Notes: generated from the sequence alone by a model not told the origin. A stretch of DNA of 64,000 nucleotides from Fen-1245 sp963835535 (GCA_963835535.1 CAWIFL010000005.1:806001-870000); one strand, 5' to 3'. Shown: positions 16,425 to 23,503, counted from the stretch's first letter. Program-made: numbers and translations.

Positions 16425-17343
16425 GTGCCTGACCTCGATCTCGATTGGCGGCTTCGTCTCGCCGCCTTCGACAAGCTCTACCAAGCTGCGCGACGTTCGC
16501 GGTGGGCTGGTGCCGATCGCCGAGCTGGAGGCGGGGTTCGAGTTCCAGGAGGAGCAGATTCCCTTCCTCAACACTCGCCGCGGGATATGGCGGCCCAGAC
16601 AACTCAAGGGCGGGGCGGCGTTAAGCGTCGTCACCGTCCCGCACCGGCCAGGGCGCGAGCGCCCGTACGACGACCAGGTCGCGGCTGATGGCCCCTTCAT
16701 CTACAAGTACCAGGGCTCCGACCCCGACGAGTGGACCAACGCCGCCGTCCGCCTCGCCATGACGCTCCGGCGGCCGATCGTCTACTTCTACGGGCAAGTC
16801 CCGGGGCTCTACGAGCCGATCTACCCCTGCTATGTCGTCGGCGACGATCCCGAGCACCTGGAGTTCCGTCTCGAGGCCGACGTCCTCAGCGCGTTCCCAG
16901 AGGAGGGTGAGCCCGTTGAGCTCGAGGCGCGCCGCGGGTACGAGACTTATGCCGCCAAGAGGAGACTCCACCAGCACCGCTTCCGGGAGCTTGTGGTCGG
17001 CGCCTACCGCGAGCGCTGCTCGGTCTGCCGTCTCCACCACGTCGAGCTGCTCGACGCCGCCCACATTCTCCCGGACCGCGACGAGCGCGGGCGTCCCGAG
17101 ATCCCGAACGGACTCGCCCTCTGCAGGATCCACCACGGCGCGTTCGACACGAACATCCTTGGCGTGTCGCCCGACTACCGCATCGCCATCCGCGCCGACG
17201 TGCTCGAGGAGATCGACGGCCCGATGCTCCAGCACGGGCTCAAGGACATGCACGGGCAGAAGATCGAGGTCCCCAGAGCCGAGCGGCTCCGGCCCAATCC
17301 GGACTACCTCGCCGAGCGGTTCGAAAGGTTCAGGGCGGCATAA
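16425..17343 (+). CDS. HNH endonuclease, apparent frameshift after codon ~25
   Basis: Proposed GTG start at 16425 gives VPDLDLDWRLRLAAFDKLYQAARR. The expected continuation RGGLVPIAELEAGFEFQEEQIPFL is in the next frame, so one extra base lies near 16490-16505. The rest is intact to 17343. The C-terminal HNH domain has RCSVCRLHHVELLDAAHILP, then NGLALCRIHHGAFDTNILGV: paired CxxC/CxxH-type zinc ligands, the His of HI-P and the conserved HH. The family is HNH nucleases of the kind often annotated as restriction endonucleases. It is divergent from ORF6N. The frameshift may be an assembly error or real inactivation; as written the long downstream frame lacks a good start. Confidence 0.75.
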
Positions 17344-17634
17344 ACCCCACACCTCTTTGTCGATCCTGGTGCTGATCATCATCGTCGTCATCATGCATCC
17401 CGGTCCCGTTCGTGGCGCTCCCGCTCGCGCTGTCCCTCGCCGTGCTGCTGGTGGTCGTGTTCGTGGTGCTGGTCGTGTCGGTGGTGCTGGTGCTCTTTGT
17501 CGTGCTGACGGTGCTGCTGCTTGTGCTGCTTCTTGAGGATGTCGTTCTCGTGCAGGTCCCTCTTCTTCTCGCGCTCCTTCTGCTGGTTCTCCTGCTCGCG
17601 CCCTGGCGGTTTCCCCCCTAGGCTCTCCCCGTAC
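17344..17634. other. Low-complexity stretch; His/Gln-rich open frame on the minus strand
   Basis: No normal gene. The DNA is dominated by gtg/ctg triplets. On the minus strand one frame ending at 17391 reads as a strongly charged His/Gln/Glu/Arg-rich peptide (KKQHKQQHRQHDKEHQHHRH ...), but it has no ATG, GTG or TTG start before it runs into the AbiEi promoter. The other strand gives an artificial all-hydrophobic frame. I cannot support a gene. Confidence 0.4.
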
Positions 17635-17671
17635 TTGACGATAGGTGACGTAAAGGGGTAATTTGTACCCC
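17635..17671 (+). promoter_or_regulatory. Promoter and operator of the AbiE-type locus
   Basis: -35 TTGACG (17635-17640), 18-bp spacer, -10-like TAATTT (17659-17664). The -10 is embedded in the inverted repeat GGGGTA-ATTTG-TACCCC (17655-17671), which ends 2 nt before the ATG. AbiEi antitoxins autoregulate by binding inverted repeats in this position. Confidence 0.65.
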
Positions 17672-17673
17672 GT

Positions 17674-18504
17674 ATGAGCGCACAACGTCAAGTTACCGAG
17701 CCCTTCGACACCGACCGGTTCCTGGCGGCTACGCCCGCCTTCACCTTGGCGGAACTCCGGGGGGCAATGCGCGACCCGTCTCCAAGCGCTGTACGGTCTT
17801 GGGTGCAGTACCACGCGTCGGCCGGCCGCGTGAGGGTGATCGAGCGCGGCCTCTACGCCACCGTTCCCCCGGGCACGGACGGCGATCGCTTCGCCGTGGA
17901 CCCGTTCCTCGTCGCCGCGGCCACCCGGAGCGACTGCGTGTTCGGGTACCACGCGGCGCTCCAATTGCTCGGCGCCGCGCACTCGGTTGGGCACCTTCTC
18001 GGGGTGTTCACCGCCAGACGCAGGCGGCCGCTGGTCGTGGCCAACGTCCGAGTCGAGTTCACCGCTCACCCGGCGCCACTCGTGCGCCGGCGGGCAACCC
18101 TCTCGGGTGTGAGAGAGGTCCGCTACCGCGGCGCGACGCTCCACGCGACGAGCGCCGAGCGGACTCTGCTGGACGGCTTCCGGAATCCCCGGCTGGTGGG
18201 TGGTCTGGAGGAGCTGGTGCAGTCGGCCGCCGGCCTCGCGTCCCTCGATCTAGATCTGCTGCGGGACCTGCTCGAGGCCTACAACCAACGTTTCCTGTGG
18301 GCCGCGACCGGGTGGTTCCTCGAGCGCTATCAGCGGGCGTTTCGGGTGACCGAGAAGGATCTGTCTGATCTCGAGCGCCACCGCCCCGCCTCTCCCCACT
18401 ATCTGCCCCGCCGGGAGCGTGGGAAGGGCGGAACGCTGCTGCCACGCTGGAATCTCATCCTGCCGGAGACCCTGCTCAGCCCGAGTGAGCCAAGTGGAGC
18501 TTGA
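17674..18504 (+). CDS. AbiEi-family antitoxin / transcriptional regulator
   Basis: 276 residues. N-terminal winged-helix (FTLAELRGAMRDPSPSAVRSWVQYHASAGRVRVIERGLYATVPPG segments; about 20-70) followed by the AbiEi C-terminal domain (VFGYHAALQLLGAAHSV, REVRYRGATLHATSAERTLLDGFRNPRLVGGLEEL). This is the antitoxin of type IV AbiE systems; it represses its own promoter and neutralises the nucleotidyltransferase AbiEii. The palindromic operator sits right upstream. It overlaps the AbiEii frame by about 20 nt, normal for these pairs. Intact, whereas its partner is interrupted. Confidence 0.85.
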   Translation: MSAQRQVTEPFDTDRFLAATPAFTLAELRGAMRDPSPSAVRSWVQYHASAGRVRVIERGLYATVPPGTDGDRFAVDPFLVAAATRSDCVFGYHAALQLLGAAHSVGHLLGVFTARRRRPLVVANVRVEFTAHPAPLVRRRATLSGVREVRYRGATLHATSAERTLLDGFRNPRLVGGLEELVQSAAGLASLDLDLLRDLLEAYNQRFLWAATGWFLERYQRAFRVTEKDLSDLERHRPASPHYLPRRERGKGGTLLPRWNLILPETLLSPSEPSGA

Positions 18505-19447
18505 TCGGGGTGAGCTGGATCGGCTGGCGGCCCAGCACGGGTTCCTCGCGGGGACCCTTGAGAAGGTGCTGCGCTTGGGAGATCTGCTGGTCGAGTTCGG
18601 GCGTCATCCGCTCCTGCGCGAGGCACTGCTCCTGAAAGGGGGCACCGCGCTCAACCTCGACTCGGAGGCGCCACCTCGCCTGTCGGTGGACCTCGACTTC
18701 AACTACGTGCGTGCCGAGGGGCGGGAGGCGATGCTGGCGGACCGGCCGGAGATCGAGAGGGCCATCACCAGGATCGCGGGTGCTGGATCGTATCAGGTGC
18801 AGCTCTCAGCGGACGAGCACGCCGGCCGCAAGATGTTCCTGTCGTATCGGAATACCGCCGGCGTACCCGACAGGATCGAAGTAGACGTGGACTACATGTA
18901 CCGCGTCACGCTCGCCGTGCCAGTCGAGGCGGTGCTCTGGCAGCCGGGCGACTACCCGCGCCCGCGGGTACGGCAGGTGGGCGTGGACGAACTCGCCGCG
19001 GGCAAGCTGTGCGCGCTGCTGGATCGTGCGGCGCCACGCGACCTGTTCGACGCGGCGCGACTCCCTGGATTGGTCGGTCCCGGCTGAGGCCTGAGGCTGT
19101 TCCGATCAGTCTTCATCGCTCTTGCCGGCATCCTCCCGCACGCGGTCTACAGCTATGGATTGGACCGACTCGAACGGGCGACCGACGCCGCCATCGCCGA
19201 GCAGCTGCATCCGATGCTGGCTCGGCGAGACAGTCCTCCAGCCGGATCCTGGCTACGGGAGCAAGCTTGGCAGGCTGTAGCACCGCTCGTGCAGCTGACA
19301 GACGCCGAACGGGAGTTCACTGACCGGCTTCAGAGCGGTGACCTGAGGCCAGAGCTGCTGTTCGCCGACCAGCCTGACCTCGCAGCACGCGTGGGCCGCC
19401 ATCCGGGCCTGCTCTGGAAGGCTCAGAACGCGGCAAAGCGTAAGTGA
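18485..19447 (+). pseudogene. AbiEii nucleotidyltransferase toxin interrupted by an in-frame TGA
   Basis: GTG start overlapping abiEi. The first part holds the nucleotidyltransferase core LLKGGTALNL ... RLSVDLDFNY (GG and DxD motifs) and VGVDELAAGKLCALLDRAAPRDLFDAARL. At 19085-19087 a TGA interrupts LVGPG/GLRLFRSVFIALAG. The same frame then continues with no other defect through GLDRLERATDAAIAEQLHPML to a natural end at 19447 (RHPGLLWKAQNAAKRK). So a single nonsense change separates an N-terminal part with the catalytic motifs from the C-terminal third. AbiEii transfers nucleotides (GTP- or tRNA-directed activity in known cases). As written the toxin is truncated, which would leave AbiEi unopposed. 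Confidence 0.8.
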
Positions 19448-19511
19448 GGTGGCATGCCGCGTTTTCACGCTTCCGGCTATTGGCCAATGACGCCGCGGCC
19501 CTAGATAAGCG

Positions 19512-19590
19512 GTTGCGCGGTGATTTCCCCGATTTGGTGGGCCGCGCACCGGAGCGATCCGGCTCAGCCACCTAAGTCGCGGCCAACGGC
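19512..19590. repeat. 79-bp palindromic repeat, copy 2
   Basis: Direct repeat of 13604-13682 with three differences, one a C/T and two in a GA/AG swap between the inner stem segments. The same stem-loop with CCGGA-GCGA-TCCGG apex can form. It is followed at once by an 18-bp block also found in the leader of the 204-aa gene. Confidence 0.75.
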
Positions 19591-19617
19591 AACGCCGGCC
19601 GAACGACTTGCTCGCCC

Positions 19618-20111
19618 GTGAACCTCGAGGAGCTGCTCCGTGGCACCGCGTCCAGAAGCTCGGCAGCGCCCACCTCTTCTATCAGGTCGCGACGTCCGAT
19701 CCCGCCCTCGTGCTCTTCGAATGGCCGGGGATGGGTGAGCCCATCTTCGGGAGCCTCTTCCTCGCGACCTTCGGCCTCCCCAAGACGTTCGTGGTCATGC
19801 GCGCGCGTGGCGGGCCGAATCTGACCGTGGCGGCCTTCAGGGGATCCGCTCGGGAGACCATCATTTCGCTCTGCGTCTCGTGACTGCTGTCCCACGGCGG
19901 CGAGTGGTTCGGCCACGAGCTGTTCGACGAGATGCCGGCGCGCACGGTCAACCGGAGGCCCGACCTGCTCCCCAAGCAGACACTGCTCGACGGCTACTGC
20001 GACTGGGCGGCCCAGGTCCTCGGTGAGACCGAGCGCGCCCTGACCGAGGCCCACTTCGAGGCCACGTACCAGGAGGAGCCGCTGGCGGCGCCGGTGCCGA
20101 AGGCGGGGTAG
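19618..20111 (+). pseudogene. Decayed second copy of the 204-aa hypothetical gene
   Basis: Similar to 15138-15752 but broken three ways. The first 40 or so codons are missing (the palindromic repeat lies there). A short start (VNLEELLRG) is followed by a deletion and a frame change around 19645 before WHRVQKLGSAHLFYQVATS. An in-frame TGA (19881-19883) splits SLCVS from LLSHGGEWFGHELFDE. Conserved blocks that remain are VLFEWPGMGEPIFGSLFLATF, NRRPDLLPKQTLLDGY and the end PLAAPVPKAG. The parallel protein at 15138 has Ala-Leu-Leu where the stop occurs. Non-functional duplicate. Confidence 0.8.
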
Positions 20112-20135
20112 GGCAGCCGGCCCCTTGGTCGCGGA

Positions 20136-20158
20136 TGAGGCCACAATCTGTGACCTCA
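20136..20158. repeat. Imperfect palindrome related to the ORF6N-internal motif
   Basis: TGAGGCCACA-ATC-TGTGACCTCA, one mismatch. Same core (TCACA-3 nt-TGTGA) as the palindromes in both ORF6N genes, but located in the intergenic space just downstream of the truncated ORF6N copy. Confidence 0.55.
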
Positions 20159-20167
20159 AATCCGGAC

Positions 20168-20623
20168 TCAACTGTGGCGAAACCCGATCTGCCTGTTGGG
20201 CGTGACCGGAGGCTCCAGCATCCCCCGGATCGCCGGGATGATCGTCTTCAGCTCGTGGTCGTGCGCGCCAACGCGCCGCTCCAAGTCCGCGAGCCTCGCT
20301 GCCAATGCCGCCTGACCCACGACCCACTCCCGCAGCTGCAGGAACGCCCGGACTACGAAGATGCTCATCTGAACGGCCTGGGGGCTGTTCAGGATGGTCG
20401 CGGCCATCACGGCGCCGTGCTCGGTAAAGGCGTTCGGACGATAACGCCTGCCTCCCCGACCGAACTTTGAGATCACAGATTGTGATCTCAAACCCTGCAA
20501 CGCCTTGGTTTCTCTAGCACTTAGCTGCAGAACGAAATCGCCCGGGAAGCGGTCTTGGTGCCGTTTCACTGCCGCGCACCGCTGACCACCCTCCGCAACG
20601 AAGGGATGATGCGCCCGCGGCAC
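20168..20623 (-). pseudogene. ORF6N gene, 5'-truncated copy
   Basis: From AVKRHQDRFPGDFVLQL to the end (IRGMLEPPVTPNRQIGFRHS) it matches the ORF6N protein at 15764-16336. The first half of the ORF6N domain (regulator start, DSDLARLYGV) is missing and replaced by unrelated sequence that borders the Phd promoter region. The remaining frame is open, so a short protein could be made from an ATG in the replaced part, but the DNA-binding fold would be incomplete. It contains a perfect palindrome at 20466-20492. Confidence 0.75.
20466..20492. repeat. 12-bp perfect inverted repeat in the truncated ORF6N copy
   Basis: TTTGAGATCACA-GAT-TGTGATCTCAAA. Relative to 16059-16085 one base differs in each arm and the two changes compensate each other, so the palindrome stays perfect. 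Confidence 0.7.
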
Positions 20624-20665
20624 AGCGCACTACCTTCGCGCTGCCTTGACCGGGGCTGGGTGCTA

Positions 20666-20709
20666 TCGTACGTTTAGTACTGGACGTACGAAGCGTACAA
20701 TATGGAGGG
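20666..20709 (+). promoter_or_regulatory. Operator/promoter of the Phd-type antitoxin
   Basis: Repeated GTAC elements: CGTACG at 20667-20672, AGTAC at 20676-20680, CGTACG at 20685-20690 and GCGTAC at 20693-20698. The last overlaps a TACAAT -10 (20696-20701). GGAGGG (20704-20709) is the ribosome site. Phd/YefM antitoxins bind such arrays to repress themselves. Confidence 0.55.
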
Positions 20710-20712
20710 ACC

Positions 20713-20961
20713 ATGACCCGGCTGCCGTCCGCCAAAGTGCGAGAGCAGTTCGCGGACATCATCAACCGCGTCTCGTATCGCGGCGAGCGCGTCGTCCTGG
20801 AGCGCCACGGGAAGGGCATGGCAGCGCTGGTGCCCGTTGGTGACCTGGAGCTGCTCGAGGCCCTGGAGGACAAGCTCGACCTCGAGGCCGCGCGCGCCGC
20901 CCTCGCCGAGAAGGGGCCCAACGTTCCCTGGGCGCAGCTCAAGCGCGAGTTGGGCCTGTGA
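20713..20961 (+). CDS. Phd/YefM family antitoxin
   Basis: 82 residues. MTRLPSAKVREQFADIINRVSYRGERVVLERHGKGMAALVPV is the classic Phd/YefM DNA-binding N-terminus (RxxF..iinrV...ge.vvi.rhGk..aalV). The C-terminal half is an acidic/helical toxin-binding tail (LEDKLDLEAARAALAEKGP). ATG with GGAGGG close upstream and a palindromic operator. The cognate RelE-type toxin right downstream is a deletion remnant, so this is an antitoxin kept without its toxin. Confidence 0.88.
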   Translation: MTRLPSAKVREQFADIINRVSYRGERVVLERHGKGMAALVPVGDLELLEALEDKLDLEAARAALAEKGPNVPWAQLKRELGL

Positions 20962-20979
20962 CATCGGCGTGGAGGCGGC

Positions 20980-21107
20980 GTGCGCTACGCGATCGAGTTC
21001 ACGGCGGCGGCCGCCCGCGATTTCAGAAAGCTGCCCCCGGGGTTCTCGACGATCGCTTGCGGGTTCTCGTGGTGACGATCGGCCACCGGCGGGACGTGTA
21101 CCGCTAG
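20980..21107 (+). pseudogene. RelE/ParE-type toxin remnant with internal deletion
   Basis: GTG start with GGAGG upstream gives VRYAIEFTAAAARDFRKLPP, the normal first helix and strand of RelE toxins. About 21 codons later, in another frame, the normal end follows (VLDDRLRVLVVTIGHRRDVYR then TAG at 21105). The roughly 45-50 central codons of a RelE toxin are missing and the ends are out of frame, so the encoded peptide stops early at a TGA. Its place 18 nt after the Phd gene is that of the cognate toxin. Confidence 0.8.
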
Positions 21108-21129
21108 GCAACCGCCCCTCAGCCCTGCC

Positions 21130-21164
21130 TTGATACGTCAGAAAAATGTGCTATTATTTCTGAC
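21130..21164 (+). promoter_or_regulatory. Promoter with overlapping palindromic operator
   Basis: -35 TTGATA (21130-21135), 16-bp spacer, -10 TATTAT (21152-21157). An 8-bp perfect inverted repeat GTCAGAAA (21137-21144) / TTTCTGAC (21157-21164) flanks the -10, so a dimeric repressor would block RNA polymerase. The stretch is AT-rich compared with the surroundings. Confidence 0.75.
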
Positions 21165-21186
21165 ACAATCATAGCGATATGGTGAT

Positions 21187-21969
21187 ATGTATTCCGTTAT
21201 GCAGCAAATAGTTAGCAGGATTCATGGCGCAGGTCGTGGTTCCGTGTACACGCCGAAGGACTTCCTGGATCTTGGGTCCCGCGCCGGCGTGGACCAGGCC
21301 CTTTCGCGTCTCGCCAGGAGTGGTGCGCTGCGGCGCGTGGGCAGGGGGCTGTACCACTACCCCAAAGTCAGTGTTCGCTTCGGTGCCCTCTCTCCGGCTC
21401 CGGACGCGCTGGCCCGCGCCCTAGCCCGGAAGACGGGAAGCCGCCTCCAAGTCACGGGCGCTCAGGCGGCCAACGCCATCGGCCTGTCCACCCAGGTGCC
21501 GGCGCGGGCGACGTTCGTGACCGACGGCCTGAGCCGGCAGATGCGGCTTGGCAACCAGGTCATCCAGCTCCGCCGTGCTGCACCCAGACGGCTCGTGGGC
21601 GCGGGAAAACGGTGGGGCACCGCCCTGCAGGCGCTCGCATACTTGGGCAAGGACCAGGTGAATCCCAACGTGATCCTCCGCCTCCGGAGCGCGCTGTCTC
21701 ACGACGACCGGCAGGCCCTGGCGCGCCACGCCGGGTACGCGCCGGACTGGATGCGACCCGTGATCGCGCAGATCTCGCGCGGGCCGTCCATCGTGAAGCA
21801 GCCCCTGCACGGGCTCGGCGCGCACACCCGCCTCCCGCGCACCAGCCCAGCGCAGAGGGTCGCCATGATGTGGCAGCTGGCCGTGGACGCGTGGGCGTTC
21901 AAGGGAGAGACCGTCGGTGAATCCAGACTTCAGCGAGATACTGTCCGCGTTCTCCGCGGAGGGCGTTGA
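21187..21969 (+). CDS. DUF6088 / AbiEi-like antitoxin-type regulator
   Basis: 260 residues. The N-terminus (residues 1-60: IVSRIHGAGRGSVYTPKDFLD, VDQALSRLARSGALRRVGRGLYHYPK) is the winged-helix typical of DUF6088 and AbiEi antitoxins. The middle (ALARALARKTGSRLQVTGAQAANAIGLSTQVPARATFVTDG) continues the family. The last 60 residues (PLHGLGAHTRLPRTSPAQRVAMMWQLAVDAWAFKGE) look like a short separate module that is often seen just before small nucleotidyltransferase genes. It overlaps the next gene by 53 nt. A palindromic operator on its promoter supports autoregulation. ATG 21187 used; 21199 is an alternative. Confidence 0.75.
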   Translation: MYSVMQQIVSRIHGAGRGSVYTPKDFLDLGSRAGVDQALSRLARSGALRRVGRGLYHYPKVSVRFGALSPAPDALARALARKTGSRLQVTGAQAANAIGLSTQVPARATFVTDGLSRQMRLGNQVIQLRRAAPRRLVGAGKRWGTALQALAYLGKDQVNPNVILRLRSALSHDDRQALARHAGYAPDWMRPVIAQISRGPSIVKQPLHGLGAHTRLPRTSPAQRVAMMWQLAVDAWAFKGETVGESRLQRDTVRVLRGGR

Positions 21970-22369
21970 GTACCTGCTGGTCGGCGCGTACGCCGTTGCC
22001 GTCCACGGGCTGCCGCGCGCCACGGGGGACCTCGACCTCTGGGTCGGCACCGCGGGGGAGAACCCGAAGCGCGTGCGCCGCGCCCTCGAGCGGTTTGGTG
22101 CGCCACTAGATCAGCTGACCCTGAAGGATCTGACCCGGCCTGACGTTGTGTTTCAGATCGGCGTCGCGCCCCGGCGGATTGACGTGATGACCTCGGTTGA
22201 CGGAGTCGAATTCTCTGCAGCCTGGGGCAGCCGACTGGACACCAGGCTCGAGGGCCTCACCGTGCACGTCATCTCACGCGACGACCTGATCCGCAACAAG
22301 AAGGCGGCCGGCCGGCCCCAGGACCTCGCCGATGTCGCCTGGCTGGAAGGCCGTCAGGAAAAGCGCTAG
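21917..22369 (+). CDS. DUF6036-type nucleotidyltransferase (putative toxin)
   Basis: 150 residues, GTG start inside the previous gene with GGGAGAG about 8 nt upstream. N-terminal nucleotidyltransferase signature VEYLLVGAYAVAVHGLPRATGDLDLWV (G-x-x-A-x-x-x-HG ... D-L-D), then RPDVVFQIGVAPRRIDVMT and the closing motif ISRDDLIRNKKAAGRPQDLADVAWLEG. Paired with the DUF6088 regulator this matches type IV-like toxin-antitoxin organisation. Substrate unknown; members of the superfamily modify tRNA or nucleotides. It appears intact, in contrast to the neighbouring toxin genes. Confidence 0.8.
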   Translation: MNPDFSEILSAFSAEGVEYLLVGAYAVAVHGLPRATGDLDLWVGTAGENPKRVRRALERFGAPLDQLTLKDLTRPDVVFQIGVAPRRIDVMTSVDGVEFSAAWGSRLDTRLEGLTVHVISRDDLIRNKKAAGRPQDLADVAWLEGRQEKR

Positions 22370-22464
22370 AGCCCGACCTCATCGTTGGCCTGCCGGCCCT
22401 CGATCTGCCCGGCCCTTCGTCTGGCGTAGCGCCCGCGCCGGCATCCGGCACCGTTCCGTCGTCA

Positions 22465-22872
22465 TCAGAACCCGCCGCCGAAGCCGCCGCCGAATCTCAT
22501 GTTGTGCAACGCGATGGCCGAGCCGACGAATACAGTGCCGAGCGCCAGGACCGCGACCAGCGCGATGGTGGCGCCGTCGTTGCTCTGCAACGTCTCGACC
22601 CGCTGCACGCCCTGCATTGGGATCACCACGCGCGACGAGGCCACGCCCGCTTGGCGGTAGCCGGTCAGGTCGTTCCCCACGACCGCGGGCGAGTACAGGT
22701 CCACCACCTGCCCGCCGGCCAGCGTCGCCCGCACGTGGGTTGGAAGCTTCGCCGTCAGATAGCTCTGACCCGACGGCAACGGGCGCCAGGTCACGCAGCC
22801 GGTGGAGAGGATCGTGGCCAGGATCAGGGCCACCGACCGGCGCGGAACGGAATGTCGAGCGAAGAAGTCCAT
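22465..22872 (-). CDS. Small lipoprotein, unknown function
   Basis: 135 residues. Signal peptide SVALILATILSTGC with a lipobox Cys at about residue 26, followed by a beta-rich part (LTAKLPTHVRATLAGGQVVDLYSPAVVGNDLTG) and a predicted membrane segment ALVAVLALGTVFVGSAIAL, ending in a Gly/Phe-rich tail (RFGGGFGGGF). The middle resembles small Gemmatimonadota-type lipoproteins that carry a transporter-like SH3 fold; no specific function. Convergent with the nucleotidyltransferase gene. Confidence 0.65.
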   Translation of the reverse strand: MDFFARHSVPRRSVALILATILSTGCVTWRPLPSGQSYLTAKLPTHVRATLAGGQVVDLYSPAVVGNDLTGYRQAGVASSRVVIPMQGVQRVETLQSNDGATIALVAVLALGTVFVGSAIALHNMRFGGGFGGGF

Positions 22873-22958
22873 GTGGCCCCCCAGGCAGCCTCTTCGGGCT
22901 GCACGGAGAGCCTAGCAGGCGCGCGTCATGTGCTCGTCAAGCGGGAAGGAGTGCGGAT

Positions 22959-23113
22959 CAAGTTCGGACTCAGCTCTGGCGAAATCCGATCTGCTTCTTG
23001 GGCGCGACCGGAGGCTCCAGCATCCCCCGGATGGTTTGGATGATTGCCTTCAGCTCGTGGTCGTGCGCGCCGACGCGCCGCTCGAGGTCGCCAAGCCTAG
23101 GCAGTGCCGCCTC
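22959..23113 (-). pseudogene. ORF6N gene, 3' remnant (third copy)
   Basis: Matches only the last 45 or so codons of the ORF6N genes (LERRVGAHDHELKAIIQTIRG ... KKQIGF). It breaks off exactly at the end of the XRE gene, whose TGA stop lies in the junction. No ORF6N domain remains. Confidence 0.75.
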
Positions 23114-23423
23114 AGGCCACCAAGAGTTGGGCGATCTCCCGCTTCTTCGTCCCTGTCGCGAGCAGGGACCGCACCAGAAGCTCGATGCTCACCGACGGAT
23201 CGCCGGCCTCCATCTTGGCGACGCGGGACTGGCTGGAGCCGATGCGCGCCGCCAGGGCGGCCTGTGACAGTCCCCGCGCGAGGCGCCGCCGCCGCAGCCC
23301 CGTTGCCAGCGAGACCTTCATCTCGATGATCGCCGCTTCGGCCGCGCTGAGGCCGAGGAACTTCTTCGCATCGCCGACGGACCACCCGGCGTCCCGAAGG
23401 CTCTTCATCCTGGCCTTGTTCAT
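23112..23423 (-). CDS. XRE-family helix-turn-helix regulator (orphan antitoxin type)
   Basis: 103 residues; ATG start right after a G-rich site. N-terminal extension MKSLRDAGWSVGDAKKFLGLSAAEAAIIEMK, then the Cro/C1 HTH: LRRRRLARGLSQAALAARIGSSQSRVAKMEAGDPSVSIELLVRSLLATG in segments. This layout is that of HigA-like antitoxins, but no toxin gene is next to it. A 7-bp inverted repeat lies about 32 bp upstream. The C-terminus ends at the junction with the ORF6N remnant, so its last residues may be truncated by the rearrangement. Confidence 0.85.
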   Translation of the reverse strand: MNKARMKSLRDAGWSVGDAKKFLGLSAAEAAIIEMKVSLATGLRRRRLARGLSQAALAARIGSSQSRVAKMEAGDPSVSIELLVRSLLATGTKKREIAQLLVA

Positions 23424-23454
23424 CAGTGACCCCCCCCGTGCCCGCCGAGGAGGA

Positions 23455-23472
23455 TATGTCATATCTGACATA
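23455..23472 (-). promoter_or_regulatory. Operator upstream of the XRE gene
   Basis: TATGTCA-TATC-TGACATA inverted repeat. Its position before the XRE start fits autoregulation. Confidence 0.55.
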
Positions 23473-23503
23473 CTGGCAAGAGGCATGCAGGGATGGAGGA
23501 ACG

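Noticed and set aside
17412..17621. Plus-strand frame coding an almost purely Val/Leu peptide
   Set aside because: It is the complement of a His/Gln-rich low-complexity stretch; no ribosome site and an implausible composition.
19085..19087. TGA recoding (selenocysteine or suppressor) in AbiEii
   Set aside because: No SECIS-like hairpin seen just downstream, TGA ends many normal genes here, and the neighbouring genes are decayed.
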